A stretch of 64,000 nt of DNA. It comes from JBNAVY01 sp049700195. GTDB lineage: Bacteria > Bacillota > Thermoanaerobacteria > Thermoanaerobacterales > Thermoanaerobacteraceae. Each line of letters starts with the position of its first letter. Position 1 is the stretch's first letter. The notes beneath the pieces were generated by a model. It saw only the letters and a list, made by a program, of their open reading frames with translations, was not told the origin of the DNA and did not search any database. The stretch lies in the NCBI GenBank assembly GCA_049700195.1, contig JBNAVY010000006.1, forward strand, positions 1 through 64,000. Direction: 5' to 3'. Of the stretch, positions 42,784 through 54,200 are shown one piece after another. The translations under genes were made by a program, and so were the position numbers.

Positions 42784-45700
42784 TATATTCTATTTTAACT
42801 TTGCTACCCTCTCCATAAACATTTGGAGGTGTAATAATTAATTTTATAGGTACCCTATCTTTTAGTTCATCAACATGACTTATTATACCAACAACCATGT
42901 TATCTTTTTTTAATCTCTCTAAAGATGTCATTACAATATCAAGCAGCTCTTGATCTAAGCTTCCAAAGCCTTCATCAAGGAAAAAGAATTCTAAAGGAGC
43001 CTTCCCTTTTAATTGTATATGTGATGAAAGAGCCAGAGCTAAAGAAAGAGAAGTTAAAAAAGTTTCCCCACCAGACAAAGTATCAACAGATCGCCTTACA
43101 CCACCATTATAATCATCTCTTATTACAAAATTATTCTCACCATCAATCTCTAAAGCATATCTTCCCTTACTGATTTCTTTAAGCCTTTTAGAGGCAGTAA
43201 AAGTTATATATTTCAGTTGCTTTGCAGCAATAAAATCTACAAATCTGTTACCATAAAACATATTGTCTAACTCTTTTAGAATATCTACAATATTTTCTAA
43301 CTCTTTTTTCTGTTTATTAAATTCTAATACTTTAGCCAAATTCTCCTGCATATCTTGAATTGTTTTTTCTGTAGCTCCTATTTCCTTTCTTTTTTGATTT
43401 AAGATAAGTCCTAAGTCTTCTGTTTTTTCTATCAATTGCCTCAATTCATTTTCGTTAATCTTCTGACATTTAAGTATGTTCTCGAGTCTTTCTATATCTC
43501 TATTTACAGATACATAGTTGTTATCAAAATCCTTTATTTCAATTTCTATAGATTTAATACTTTCATTAGTCAAAATATTTTCTAAAACTTCGTCTTTATC
43601 TTTAAACCCTTTCTCCTTTAAAGCAGTTTCAAGTTTTTCTTTCTGCTCCATAAAAATTTTATACAACAAATTATGAGTTTCATGGGCAGATATTTTTTTA
43701 TTCTCTATATTCTGTTTTTCTAATCTAATCTTTTCCAAAAGCTCTTTTAAAGCACTTTCCGCATTTATAATTCTTTCTTTACTTTGAATAATCTCTTTTT
43801 GATATTCTTCTATATTTTTCCCCTCTATTAAAATATCATATTCTCTTTGTTTTTCGTCAATGATTTTCTTTTTTTCTTTCCCTATTTCTTCAATCTGACC
43901 TTTTCTTATTAAAAGTATGTTAAAATTTTGGGTCAATTCATCTCTTTTTATTGTTGTATCTTCAATTACATTTTTTAACTTTTCTATATCTTTCCTCAAA
44001 ACTTCTATTTCTCTATCAAAATTATTTATTTTGTCAACTTCTTTTTTAAAATCATATATGCCTAAATCTTCTATGAAAAATGCTAGTTTATTTTTTAATT
44101 TATCATGATTTATTAGCATATCATCGGTTGATGATTCAAGTTCTTGCAAAATGTTAAGGTCTTTATTAATACTCTCTTTTACTCTTGTATATTTTAAATC
44201 TAATGAGGTTCTTTCTTCTATTAGCTTTTTTAACAATAATTCTAACTTTTCTTTAGAGCTATTCCATACTTCAAAATGCCTTTTACTATTTGTAAAAGTA
44301 TTCTCCAACACTTTTACATTTTCTTCTATTTTAAAAACCTCTATATCTTTTAAATCATTTATTAGCTTTTCATAATCTTTTTTATATATTTCTTCTCTAG
44401 CCTCTATTTTTAATAGATAATTTTTTAACTCAACAACTTTATTTTGATATTCTATTATTTCTTTTTCTATTTTATCTTTTAGTATTTGCTTTTCCTTTAT
44501 TACATGTTCATCAGCTTTTTCTGCCAATTTTTCATGGTGTAAAGATCCACATACAGGACATGGAATACCTTCTTTTAAACCATCTGCTAATTCACCAGCC
44601 ATATTATTTTTTATAAGTTTATCTATATCAATTTTTATTTTCTCTAAAATATTATTCTTATTTATTAGTTCACTCTCGACTGCTTTTATCTCACTAACTT
44701 TTGTTTCCTTTATCTTGAAAATTTCTTTTAAATTATTTTCTAACTCAATTTTTAAATTAATTTTTTCTTTTAGTTCTAAGACTTCAGCCTTTTTTCTTTC
44801 CAACGTTTCTTGAATATGTAAAAGTTCATCATTAGTTGGTGGCTTTTTATTTTCTAGCTCCTTTAATTTATTTTCTATATTTCTTATTTCAAGTTTTTTA
44901 TTAATTAATAATTCATCCATTTCTTTAAACTGGTCTTTTTGTTTTTTTATCACTTCTTTTAAATTTAATATTTTCCCCTCTTTTTCTTTTATTTCTTTAT
45001 CTATCCTTTCAAATTCTTTTTGAATCTCAAAAGCAGAAAATATTTTTTCTTTAATTTCGGGTTTAATTTTAATATTATTTATTTTTTTTTCTTTTTCGTA
45101 CAAGTTTTTCTTTGAACCTTCTATGAAATCATTTAATGACTTTAAATTTTTTTCAACTTCATATATATTATTTTTTAGATCTTTAAACTCTTTTAAAAGA
45201 CTTTCTTTTTCATTAGCTACTTTTTTTATTTCTTCTTTTAAAGTTCTTGCCCTTTTTATTTTTTCCTCTTTTTCAATTATAACTGGAATTTTTTCTTCTT
45301 TTTCTTTTAATGCAATATCATAATCTTCTTGGGCTTTTTTAAATAAAACTTCTTTTTCCTTAAGTTTGTTAGTGTATTCTTCAACTTCTTTTTGATTTAC
45401 ATTGATCTTTTTATATGTTTCATCTAATGAATCTATATATGGTTTAATAGATATAGCCTTTTCTGCCTTTTCTAATTTTTTTCGTTTATCTTCAACTTCT
45501 TTTACCTTTAAGTCTAACATTTCCTTTTTTAATAATAATTGATTTAATTCTTGTTGCTTTTCCCAGATACTTTTTAATCTGTTACATTCAATATCTAAAT
45601 TTGACTTTTCTTTTTCTAATTTTTCTTCTTCAGTTTTTAGGAAAATCAATTTCTTATTTAAATCTTCAATTGCAGTTTCACTCACACCTTCATGTTGACT

Positions 45701-46312
45701 TAACTTAGCATTTATTTCATTTAACATATCAACCTTTTTCTTTTTCTCTTCTCTTATTCTAAGCAAAAGTATATTACCATACTTTTCTAAACCGAAAATT
45801 CTTTCCAGCATATCTCTTCTTTCTTTGCCTGTAAGCTTTAAAAATTCACTAAATTTCCCTTGAGGCAGAACTACTGAACGAGTAAAATCTTCAGCTGTAA
45901 GTCCAATTATTTCTAATATTTTTTGTTGAACATCTCTATCTTTTTCTGCTAAAACTAAGTTTGTATTATCTTTTAATTCTCTTAATCTAACTAAAGTTGT
46001 TTTATAACCACCGCTTTTTTGGTCTTTTTTTATACTTCTTTCAACTACATAAACTTTCCTTGTACCATCAACTCCTATTTCAAACTGGTAAAACAAAGAT
46101 AGTGAAGGAGATTGAGTATTTATAAAATCTTTACTGTTTCTTGGTATTTTACCATACATTGAAAGTGTTATTGCATCTATAATAGTAGATTTCCCACTTC
46201 CTGTAGGCCCAAATATCCCGAATAGACCTTTTTCTGTAAGAATTTTAAAGTCAATGATTTGTTCATCAATAAAACTGTTAAGTCCTGTTATTTTAAGTTT
46301 GAGAGGTTTCAT
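42779..46312 (-). CDS. sbcC: Exonuclease subunit SbcC (Rad50-like ATPase)
   Basis: An SMC/Rad50-type ATPase of about 1,177 residues that opens and processes hairpins and blocked DNA ends with SbcD. An N-terminal Walker A, GPTGSGKST (about 35-43), is followed by two very long coiled-coil arms around a zinc hook, CPVC (mid-protein). The C-terminal half has the signature LSGGETFLTSLSLALA and Walker B FFFLDEGFGSLD. Three ATGs lie within 12 bases. The third (46312) was chosen because the product then begins MKPLKLKITGLNSF like family members. The gene overlaps the 3' end of sbcD, and the two are co-translated. Confidence 0.95.
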   Translation of the reverse strand: MKPLKLKITGLNSFIDEQIIDFKILTEKGLFGIFGPTGSGKSTIIDAITLSMYGKIPRNSKDFINTQSPSLSLFYQFEIGVDGTRKVYVVERSIKKDQKSGGYKTTLVRLRELKDNTNLVLAEKDRDVQQKILEIIGLTAEDFTRSVVLPQGKFSEFLKLTGKERRDMLERIFGLEKYGNILLLRIREEKKKKVDMLNEINAKLSQHEGVSETAIEDLNKKLIFLKTEEEKLEKEKSNLDIECNRLKSIWEKQQELNQLLLKKEMLDLKVKEVEDKRKKLEKAEKAISIKPYIDSLDETYKKINVNQKEVEEYTNKLKEKEVLFKKAQEDYDIALKEKEEKIPVIIEKEEKIKRARTLKEEIKKVANEKESLLKEFKDLKNNIYEVEKNLKSLNDFIEGSKKNLYEKEKKINNIKIKPEIKEKIFSAFEIQKEFERIDKEIKEKEGKILNLKEVIKKQKDQFKEMDELLINKKLEIRNIENKLKELENKKPPTNDELLHIQETLERKKAEVLELKEKINLKIELENNLKEIFKIKETKVSEIKAVESELINKNNILEKIKIDIDKLIKNNMAGELADGLKEGIPCPVCGSLHHEKLAEKADEHVIKEKQILKDKIEKEIIEYQNKVVELKNYLLKIEAREEIYKKDYEKLINDLKDIEVFKIEENVKVLENTFTNSKRHFEVWNSSKEKLELLLKKLIEERTSLDLKYTRVKESINKDLNILQELESSTDDMLINHDKLKNKLAFFIEDLGIYDFKKEVDKINNFDREIEVLRKDIEKLKNVIEDTTIKRDELTQNFNILLIRKGQIEEIGKEKKKIIDEKQREYDILIEGKNIEEYQKEIIQSKERIINAESALKELLEKIRLEKQNIENKKISAHETHNLLYKIFMEQKEKLETALKEKGFKDKDEVLENILTNESIKSIEIEIKDFDNNYVSVNRDIERLENILKCQKINENELRQLIEKTEDLGLILNQKRKEIGATEKTIQDMQENLAKVLEFNKQKKELENIVDILKELDNMFYGNRFVDFIAAKQLKYITFTASKRLKEISKGRYALEIDGENNFVIRDDYNGGVRRSVDTLSGGETFLTSLSLALALSSHIQLKGKAPLEFFFLDEGFGSLDQELLDIVMTSLERLKKDNMVVGIISHVDELKDRVPIKLIITPPNVYGEGSKVKIEYT

Positions 46313-47510
46313 GTTCTTCATCATCTTCCTTTATAATATTCAAGAAAAGTTCTAATACTTCATTTTTAGGTGGAATCTTATTTTCTCTTATATAAAATTC
46401 TTCAAATAATTCTTTTATACTTTTATCTTCTATGTCACAATCTTCAAGGCTAATTTCGTCTTCAGGCAAAATAGGCCTAATCTCTACAATATCTGGAAGT
46501 ATCCTTTTCATTTCCTTAATCTTTGAAGATGGAAGCGGAGTTTCTGTTTTTATCTCAAAATATGCCCATATATCTCTACTCTTGTACTCATTACAAATGT
46601 TTATTGCATCATCAATATTATTACATGTAAAAACCTCAATAGGTTTATAGTTTTTAAAAAACACTTCTTTAACTTCTGCTATTTCTCCAGGCTTTAAATT
46701 TACTAAATATGCTGACTTTGACTGGTTCATTTCACTTTTGCTATATTGTATGGGAGAACCAGAATAATACGCAGACAAAACTGAAGAAATCTTCTGTGGC
46801 TTATGTAGATGCCCAAGGGCTATATATTGTGCTTTTTGCGGAAGATGCCTGATTTCGACAGTAAAACTTCCTCCTAATTGGATTGGCCTTTCAGAAGCAG
46901 ATTCTTCACCTCCAGCAACAAAGATATGAGATACCGCAATATTTATAGTATCATCCCTATATTTTTTTGATAATTCATTAAAAATTAATGAAACCCTCTC
47001 TGAATAGCTTTCCTGTTGACTTTTTTCGTCCAGTTGTAATGTGAAAATCTCATTTAATCTTCTTTCACTGGGATATGGTAAAGCAATAACAATTGCTTTT
47101 TCACCCTTAATTTCAATTTCAAAAAAACTTTCCCCTGAATCTATAATCTTAAATTTTCCAAAATCACCTTTGGGCACAACTGTTTTTGGCAAACCTAAAA
47201 GTATAACTCCCTGATCATAAGCAAGAGAACTTGCTGCTGAAAGTCTTTCAGGATTATCATGATTCCCTGCTATAACTAAAACTACTCTGTCACCATTTGT
47301 AAGTTTTTTCAAAGTATTGTAAAAAAGAGTCTCGGCCTTTGCAGGAGGATTAAAAGAATCATAGATATCACCAGCAATAATAACTAAATCAACATTGTTT
47401 TCCTCTACGATATTAACAAAGTCATCTAAAAACTTCTCTTGTTCCGGAAGCCTAGAAAAACTTTCAAGATTTTTACCCAAATGCCAGTCTGATGTATGTA
47501 AAATTTTCAT
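46293..47510 (-). CDS. sbcD: Exonuclease subunit SbcD (Mre11-like nuclease)
   Basis: A 405-residue metallophosphoesterase nuclease. The five metal-binding motifs are visible: HTSDWHLG (8 residues, starting at 5), IIAGDIYDS, IAGNHDNPERLS, AVSHIFVAGGE and GHLHKPQ. Manganese-dependent exonuclease and hairpin-opening activity are known for the SbcCD complex. GAAGGTG precedes the ATG. It lies 56 bases after addA and overlaps sbcC, which suggests a four-gene DNA-break-processing operon. The C-terminal 120 residues form the capping domain that contacts SbcC. Confidence 0.95.
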   Translation of the reverse strand: MKILHTSDWHLGKNLESFSRLPEQEKFLDDFVNIVEENNVDLVIIAGDIYDSFNPPAKAETLFYNTLKKLTNGDRVVLVIAGNHDNPERLSAASSLAYDQGVILLGLPKTVVPKGDFGKFKIIDSGESFFEIEIKGEKAIVIALPYPSERRLNEIFTLQLDEKSQQESYSERVSLIFNELSKKYRDDTINIAVSHIFVAGGEESASERPIQLGGSFTVEIRHLPQKAQYIALGHLHKPQKISSVLSAYYSGSPIQYSKSEMNQSKSAYLVNLKPGEIAEVKEVFFKNYKPIEVFTCNNIDDAINICNEYKSRDIWAYFEIKTETPLPSSKIKEMKRILPDIVEIRPILPEDEISLEDCDIEDKSIKELFEEFYIRENKIPPKNEVLELFLNIIKEDDEEHETSQT

Positions 47511-47565
47511 TTTATCACCTTCAAATCTTTAATTTGTGAAACACCAGGAAGTTTTTCTTATTAGT

Positions 47566-50500
47566 TTAATCAAGAAGAACTGTTTCCATAGTTTGAAAAA
47601 GGTAAAGATATTTTTCTTTTACTTTTTTCCCTGTTAATGTTTCTAATGCTCTGGAATAAAGATCAATCTGTATCTTGTATTTATTTGCTATTTCTTTTTC
47701 TCTCCCTTTTTTTACAAAGTCTGTTTTATAATCTAATAAGACTAAACCATCCTTTTCTTCAAAAAAACAATCTATTATCCCTTGAACTTGTATGAACTCA
47801 TGTTCATATTCAGATGGCAAATTTTTATATATCTGTGTGCTGCTTAATTCAATATGAAAAGGTACCTCTCTTGATATATTTTTTGCTTTTAACATTCTAT
47901 TCCCCAAAGGCGATTCAAAAAAGGCTTTGATCTGTTTTATATTTATTACTTTAGCTTGGTCTTCTGTAATAATTTCTTTTAATATAAAATCATTTATTTG
48001 TTTGATTATATCTTCTGTAGTATTTAAATAATTAAGATTTAGTTTTTGCATAACCAAATGCATTATTGCTCCTCTTTCTGCTCCAGTAATTTTTTTCTCA
48101 CCTTCTAAAAAAGCAGGTGTTTTAAGAACGTCATTTTGGAATATTGATGTAGTTTCATCATCTAAAACTTCTTCATTTAACATACGCTTTATCTCTGTAA
48201 CAGAAAGTTTAGCAGGTAATTTTGTGGCTTCTTTATATGGATATATATAGTTAAGTTTTTTTGATATTAAATCATATAGATCATAATTGTAGACATTTGT
48301 ACTAACATCATCAAGTTCTTTTAAAATGTCCTGATCATATTTAAAATTTGATATATTTTTTGTAAGCATATTTTTATTCCATAATTTTATTTTCCATCTA
48401 GAATTTTCATCAAATTTATATATCTGGTCTATACCAGCTAATTTTCTCAGATTTTCTAAATCTGAATGAGTAATTATAGCAGGTCCTATCCAATCTAAAT
48501 AATTTTTTGCTTTTAAAACCTGGTATTGAGGAAGCTTTTCGTCTGAAACAAGATTCTGATACCACTTAACAACAGTATTTTTTATATCTTTTATACTTCC
48601 AACTAGTATTAATTTTTCTTTCGCCCTTGTAAAAGCAACATATAAAATCCTCATTTCTTCCGAAAGACTTTCAAGCTTTATCCTTCCTCTAATCCCTTCT
48701 TTTACAATACTAGGATATGAAATTCTTTTTTTATAATCAACAACCTCAGGACCAAATCCTAATAAATGATGATATAATATCGTTTTATTAAGGTCCTTTA
48801 AATTAAACTGCTTACCTAAACCTGCTACAATTACAACTGGAAATTCCAGTCCTTTGCTTTTATGTATACTCATTATTCTTACAACATTTTCATTTTCACC
48901 AAGTATTTTAGCACTCCCCATATCTTTACTGCTTACTTTTAGTTTATTTATAAAATTAATAAAATTAAAAAGGCCTTTAAAGCTTGTTTCTTCATATTGT
49001 TTAGCTCTTTCAAAAAGTACTCTGAGATTTGCCTGTCGTTGTATACCTCCAGTCATAGCCCCTACATACCCATAATATCCGGTGTCTGTATATAAATACC
49101 ATATAAACTCATCAACAGGCATATATACAGCTTTTTCCTGCCATATTGATAATTTACTTAAAAAACTTTTACTTTTGCGACCAATTTCATTATTTGAATC
49201 CGCAATTTTCTTTACTGCTTCATAAATTGAATTATCAGGAAGTTCTGCTCTTATTTCAATAAGCTCTCCTTCTGTAAATGAAAAAATAGGCGACCTTAAT
49301 ACTGCAAGCATAGGTATATCCTGAATAGGATTATCTATTATCTGCAATAGAGAAATAATGGTTTTCACCTCAGATGTTTCAAAATAACCTGTCCCTATAT
49401 CTGCAAATGCTGGTATTCCATCTTCAATAAGTTCTTCTAAAAATACCTCAGCCCAGTTTGTTGTTGCTCTCAAAAGTATTACAATGTCTTTGTATTCTAA
49501 ATACCTGAATTCATTTGTTTGTTTATCATATATTTTTACTTCTTTATTTTTTATTAATTCTTTTATTCTTTTTGAAATTACACGGACTTCTGCTTGTATT
49601 ACATCAATTTCCTCATCTTGTGAAACATCTTCTTCGTAATCATATTCATCATTTTCATCTGTATTATTTGTTTCATTTTTTTCTTCAAAATCTTCCTCTT
49701 TTTCAATTAAATTAATTTCTATAGCATCTTCTTTAAAATCTGTATCAATAAGTTCAAAACTTGCACCATAATTCAGCTTTTCTTCATCAGTATAATCTAT
49801 CTCGCCAATATTCTTTGACATAATCTTTTTGAATATATAATTAATTCCGTTAATTATATGAATTCTACTCCTAAAATTCTTATAAAGTAAAATTTTCCTT
49901 TCTCTAAAGCCTGTTCCAATTGGGTAGTTATTATATTTTTCCAGAAATAACTCCGGCTTAGCTTGTCTGAATCTATATATGCTCTGTTTTACGTCACCCA
50001 CCATAAATCTATTAGGAATTTCAATTCTTGAAATAGCTTCTAAGATTACTTCCTGTACAAGATTTGAATCTTGATACTCATCTATAAAAATTTCTTCAAA
50101 ACGTTGGCTATAAGCTTTAGCAGTATCAGAAGGCATTCTATTACCATCTTTGTCTTTTGTAACAAGAATATTCAAGGCAAAATGTTCTATATCACTAAAA
50201 TCGATTATACCTTTTTCTCTCTTCTTAGTTGCATATCTTTCTTCAAAATTAATAACAATTTTTGATAATGCCTCCATATAAGGATATAATTTTTTTATTT
50301 CATCATTAATTGCTGTTTTATCTGCGAAAAAAAATTTATCTCTTATTTCTTTGATTTTAGCTTTAACTTCATTTCTTATATTTGTAACTTCTTCCTTGAC
50401 TTTTTTATCCGCATCTTTGCTACACCTCTTAAGACCAGTAAAATTAATTTCATTGATTTTTTTGTAAAATGAATCCCAATCGTATGTTAAATTTATCAAT

Positions 50501-51285
50501 TCTTTAATGTTTTCTGTCTCTTCCTCAAAATTTATCAAATATTCATCTAAACCTATTGTGTTTTTAATTTTTTCTATTGCTTTATTCATAGCTTCTAATA
50601 TACCATAAAGTTCTATTTTTATATTATCCATTATTACTTTTGCCCATTTTGAGCTATTGAAGTCAAAATCATCTTGTATATTAAAAGCCTCCGCAGCATT
50701 ATACAGCCATTCTTCCGGCCAAGGCGTTGCCTTTACAAAATCGTGCAATTCTAAAATTATATTTTGAAGTGGTAAATCACTTTTTGTTCCAGAATAACTG
50801 TCTAATAAAGATAAAAACCAATCATTATCATGATTTTCATATAAGTTTTCAAAAAGCTCTTCTATAACTTCTGTTTTAATAAGTAAAGTTTCCGTATCAT
50901 CGCCTATTCTAAAAGCCGGATCTAAATCAATTATATGAAAGTTATTTTTTATAACTTCAAGACAAAAAGAATGTATTGTAGTTATCATCGCTTTATTTAA
51001 AAGTGTAAGTTGAGTTGCTAGCCTTTTATTTGATGGATCTTTATCAAGTTCTTCAATAAGGGCATCTGCTATCCTTTCTCTCATTTCTGATGCAGCAGCA
51101 TTTGTAAAAGTAACAACCAAAAGATTATCTATATCTACTGGATTTTCTTTATCCATAACTCGTTTTATTATTCTTTCTACCAAAACTGCTGTTTTACCTG
51201 CTCCAGCACCAGCAGCAACAAGAAGATTACAGTATCTTTCATTTATTGCTTCATTCTGCTCCTTTGTCCATATATTCTTCCCCAT
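47566..51285 (-). CDS. addA: ATP-dependent helicase/nuclease subunit AddA
   Basis: A 1,239-residue UvrD-like helicase with a C-terminal RecB-type nuclease. Walker A is AAGAGAGKTAVLVERI (about 23-38), the DEYQDS helicase box lies near 420, and the late helicase motifs include VRIMSIHKSKGLEFPVV. The nuclease core is QGIIDCFFEEKDGLVLLDYKTDF near the C-terminus, given by its residues D and DYKTD. A very acidic insert (about 535-570, rich in E, D and N) separates helicase blocks and is unlike most of the protein. It resects double-strand breaks with AddB. The start overlaps addB by 35 bases, with AAGGGGGG in front. Confidence 0.95.
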   Translation of the reverse strand: MGKNIWTKEQNEAINERYCNLLVAAGAGAGKTAVLVERIIKRVMDKENPVDIDNLLVVTFTNAAASEMRERIADALIEELDKDPSNKRLATQLTLLNKAMITTIHSFCLEVIKNNFHIIDLDPAFRIGDDTETLLIKTEVIEELFENLYENHDNDWFLSLLDSYSGTKSDLPLQNIILELHDFVKATPWPEEWLYNAAEAFNIQDDFDFNSSKWAKVIMDNIKIELYGILEAMNKAIEKIKNTIGLDEYLINFEEETENIKELINLTYDWDSFYKKINEINFTGLKRCSKDADKKVKEEVTNIRNEVKAKIKEIRDKFFFADKTAINDEIKKLYPYMEALSKIVINFEERYATKKREKGIIDFSDIEHFALNILVTKDKDGNRMPSDTAKAYSQRFEEIFIDEYQDSNLVQEVILEAISRIEIPNRFMVGDVKQSIYRFRQAKPELFLEKYNNYPIGTGFRERKILLYKNFRSRIHIINGINYIFKKIMSKNIGEIDYTDEEKLNYGASFELIDTDFKEDAIEINLIEKEEDFEEKNETNNTDENDEYDYEEDVSQDEEIDVIQAEVRVISKRIKELIKNKEVKIYDKQTNEFRYLEYKDIVILLRATTNWAEVFLEELIEDGIPAFADIGTGYFETSEVKTIISLLQIIDNPIQDIPMLAVLRSPIFSFTEGELIEIRAELPDNSIYEAVKKIADSNNEIGRKSKSFLSKLSIWQEKAVYMPVDEFIWYLYTDTGYYGYVGAMTGGIQRQANLRVLFERAKQYEETSFKGLFNFINFINKLKVSSKDMGSAKILGENENVVRIMSIHKSKGLEFPVVIVAGLGKQFNLKDLNKTILYHHLLGFGPEVVDYKKRISYPSIVKEGIRGRIKLESLSEEMRILYVAFTRAKEKLILVGSIKDIKNTVVKWYQNLVSDEKLPQYQVLKAKNYLDWIGPAIITHSDLENLRKLAGIDQIYKFDENSRWKIKLWNKNMLTKNISNFKYDQDILKELDDVSTNVYNYDLYDLISKKLNYIYPYKEATKLPAKLSVTEIKRMLNEEVLDDETTSIFQNDVLKTPAFLEGEKKITGAERGAIMHLVMQKLNLNYLNTTEDIIKQINDFILKEIITEDQAKVINIKQIKAFFESPLGNRMLKAKNISREVPFHIELSSTQIYKNLPSEYEHEFIQVQGIIDCFFEEKDGLVLLDYKTDFVKKGREKEIANKYKIQIDLYSRALETLTGKKVKEKYLYLFQTMETVLLD

Positions 51286-54200
51286 ACTTTTGCCCCCCTT
51301 CCTTAATTCTTATCCATATATCCTCCTTCTTAATCGGTTTTAAAACTTTATAATCATTACCTTTTAATCCTTTCTCAAATTGACATATAGATGAATATTT
51401 GCAATATTTACAAGGTATTTTATCCTTTAGTTTGTAAGGTTTTATTTCAATATTGCCTTTTTGCATGTTATTAAATAAAAATTTTATTATGTTTTTTACA
51501 TGATTCTGCAATAGTTCAAACTGTTCTTTCGTGATACTTTTAGTTTTTTTACCCAAACTTCCATCTTTATTTAATACTGCTGGTATTATCATAGAATTTC
51601 CATCTATGCTTCTGTCCATTTCTATTATTATATTTTTATCTTCTAATACAAGTCCATCTAAACGCAACTTTTTTAATACTTCTTCTTTTATTTCCTCCTC
51701 AGTAAAAATACCTCTTTTCTTTATAATTGGATCATCAATTTTAAAATAAAATATACCTGCCGGATTCACATCTTCAGCAAGGATTTTACCTCGTTGTATT
51801 ATTGCATCAAGATATATAATCAGCTGAAGCTCAAGACCATAAAATATCTCTGTAAGATCAAGGCTTTTATTCCCTGATTTATAATCTATTATCCTTATGT
51901 ATTTTTTCCCATCTTTGATGTATTCATCAATTCTATCGATCCTACCTATTAAGTTTATTGCTTCTTCCATATCTGAAATTATTTTTATTGGGGGATATTC
52001 TTCTTTTTCTCCAAAAGCAATTTCATGAAGAACAGGCTCAAAAGAACTTCTTATTATTTGTTCTTTTATAACACATACTGTATTTAAAAGTAACCTTTTC
52101 AATCTTTGTGCAAGATATTTATACTTACCTGAACTATTTAATATATACCCAGGGAATTTTTCTAGCATATTGTCTATAATTATTGAAATTGCTTCATCAC
52201 ACCAATCGTCATCTATATCTTTCCATTTGGTTTCCTCTTTCTCTAAGGTAGTTGAAAATTCATCAAGCACCTTATGCAGAAATATACCAATATCAGGAGC
52301 TTTGAATCCATATATTTTTCTTTCTTTTGCTTTTAATCCATATTGTATAAAATATGCAAAAGGACATTCTGCATATTTTTCTAATCTAGATATACTTAAA
52401 TATAATTTATCTCTATAAAGCTTTTTAATTTTATCACCCGGTATGTCCTTCGGCTGGTTTGTATAATTTAAACCTCTTAAAGTATAATATAACCTTTCCT
52501 CCCAAAGCTCGTTATTTTTATACCATTTATATACATTAAACCAAATTATATTTATATTACTAGATATTCTCCATTTTTCTATTTCCTTTATCATTTTATT
52601 AAATGTTGGCATAGGTGCTGAAATATACTTTATATTTTCTTCATCTGTATTTATCTCTATTATATTGCTTATCAGCTTTATCTTTGGAAATACCTTTTTG
52701 AGTCTTGAAATTATTATCGATGGACGAAGGCTATTACCCTCATGATCTGCTATTGGATAACTAAGTTTTAAAAATTTACTTGTTGCCGTTAATGAAGAAT
52801 AAACTAAATATTGTTCTTCAAAAATTTTAGACTTAGTATCTCTATCAAGCTCTACACCTAAAATTTTTAAATTTTCTCTGTCTTTATCATTCAATATACC
52901 CTCGTTAGAAAATGATGCAGGAAAAACACCATCATTATTACCTATAAGATAAAGTATTTTACTATTGTGACTCTTCATTCTGTCAACACTGCTTACTAAA
53001 ACCTGATCAAGAGCAGGAGGTATTAATCCGATTTTATATTCACCAAAACCTATAGACAACATCTTAGCAAATTTATCAATATTAGCTTTATCTTCACCGA
53101 CCACTTCAACCATCTGATCTAGTACATCTACAACTATATCCCATATTTGAGCATATTGATTTGCTATATCAAGTTCACCCTGTTTTTTAAAATCTGATAT
53201 CACATCTTGGATTTTAGTTTCAAGGCCAATCTTTACTAAATAATCATATAGGGAAGTACAAAGTTTTTTTATTGTTATTTCTTTAGAGATTTCATTATAA
53301 AAATTTAGTAAAGGTTGCGTTACATTATCTTTTATTTTATTAATTCTGTCTAAAAATTCCTGATCATCTAAACTTATTCCTGATTTATCCAAATTATATT
53401 CAATCTGATATTCCCATTTAGCCTCTTTCCATTTATCTCCCTTTATCCCATTTGCTAATACATAATTTTCTAATAAATAAATGTCTTCTTTATCAATATT
53501 TGTTAACCCTGTTTTTAAATATTTGAAAACTGATTCGTAAGACCATCTTTTTGAATAAATTTCAAAAATAGATATTATAAAAACAATTATAGGATTGTTT
53601 ATTATGTCACGCTTCTGGTCAATAAAATAAGGAATATCATAGTCAGCAAATATAGCACTTATTAATTTACTATATCTTTTTAGATCACGCGTTGCAATAT
53701 TTATTTCTGAAAATCTGAAACCCTTGTCTCTTACTAAAAATATAATATCTCTTGCAATTTCTTCAACTTCACTGTACACATTAGCCGCTTTTGTTATACT
53801 TATATTTTTCGTTTCTTTATTATAGCTTTTAAATGGATATGAAAACATATATTTCTCTAAAAAACGCAGTTCTTCATTATCTTTAAAACGGACTGGTCTT
53901 TCATTATTTAAATAAACAGGTTCATCATAAGAAATATTATTTTTTTCGCATATTTTTAATAACTTTCCTTCTGTTACTTTTGTTGTATAAAAAACATCCG
54001 CATCTTTTGATGAAAAAGAACTATCTAAACATAATGTTATATTAATTCTTGATGCCTTTTTTAAAAGCTCTTCAATTATTAAATACTGTTTTGGTGTAAA
54101 TCCTGTAAAACCGTCTATCCAAAATTCTGCACCTTTTAACTGGTCTGAAAATTTTATTTTTTCGGCAATTATGGCAAGTTCATCTTGTGAATCTATATAA

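Noticed and set aside
43917..45323. Plus-strand frames opposite sbcC rich in Phe, Ser and Leu
   Set aside because: The composition is what results from reading the complement of Lys/Glu-rich coiled coil. No start signals are present.
49600..49720. Acidic stretch in addA as a sign of an inserted element
   Set aside because: The reading frame is unbroken and flanking helicase motifs are intact. It looks like a variable loop expanded by simple codon repeats.
51251..51285. Frameshift or gene fusion between addB and addA
   Set aside because: The 35-base overlap has a clean AAGGGGGG ribosome binding site for addA and both proteins are full length, so this is normal coupling.
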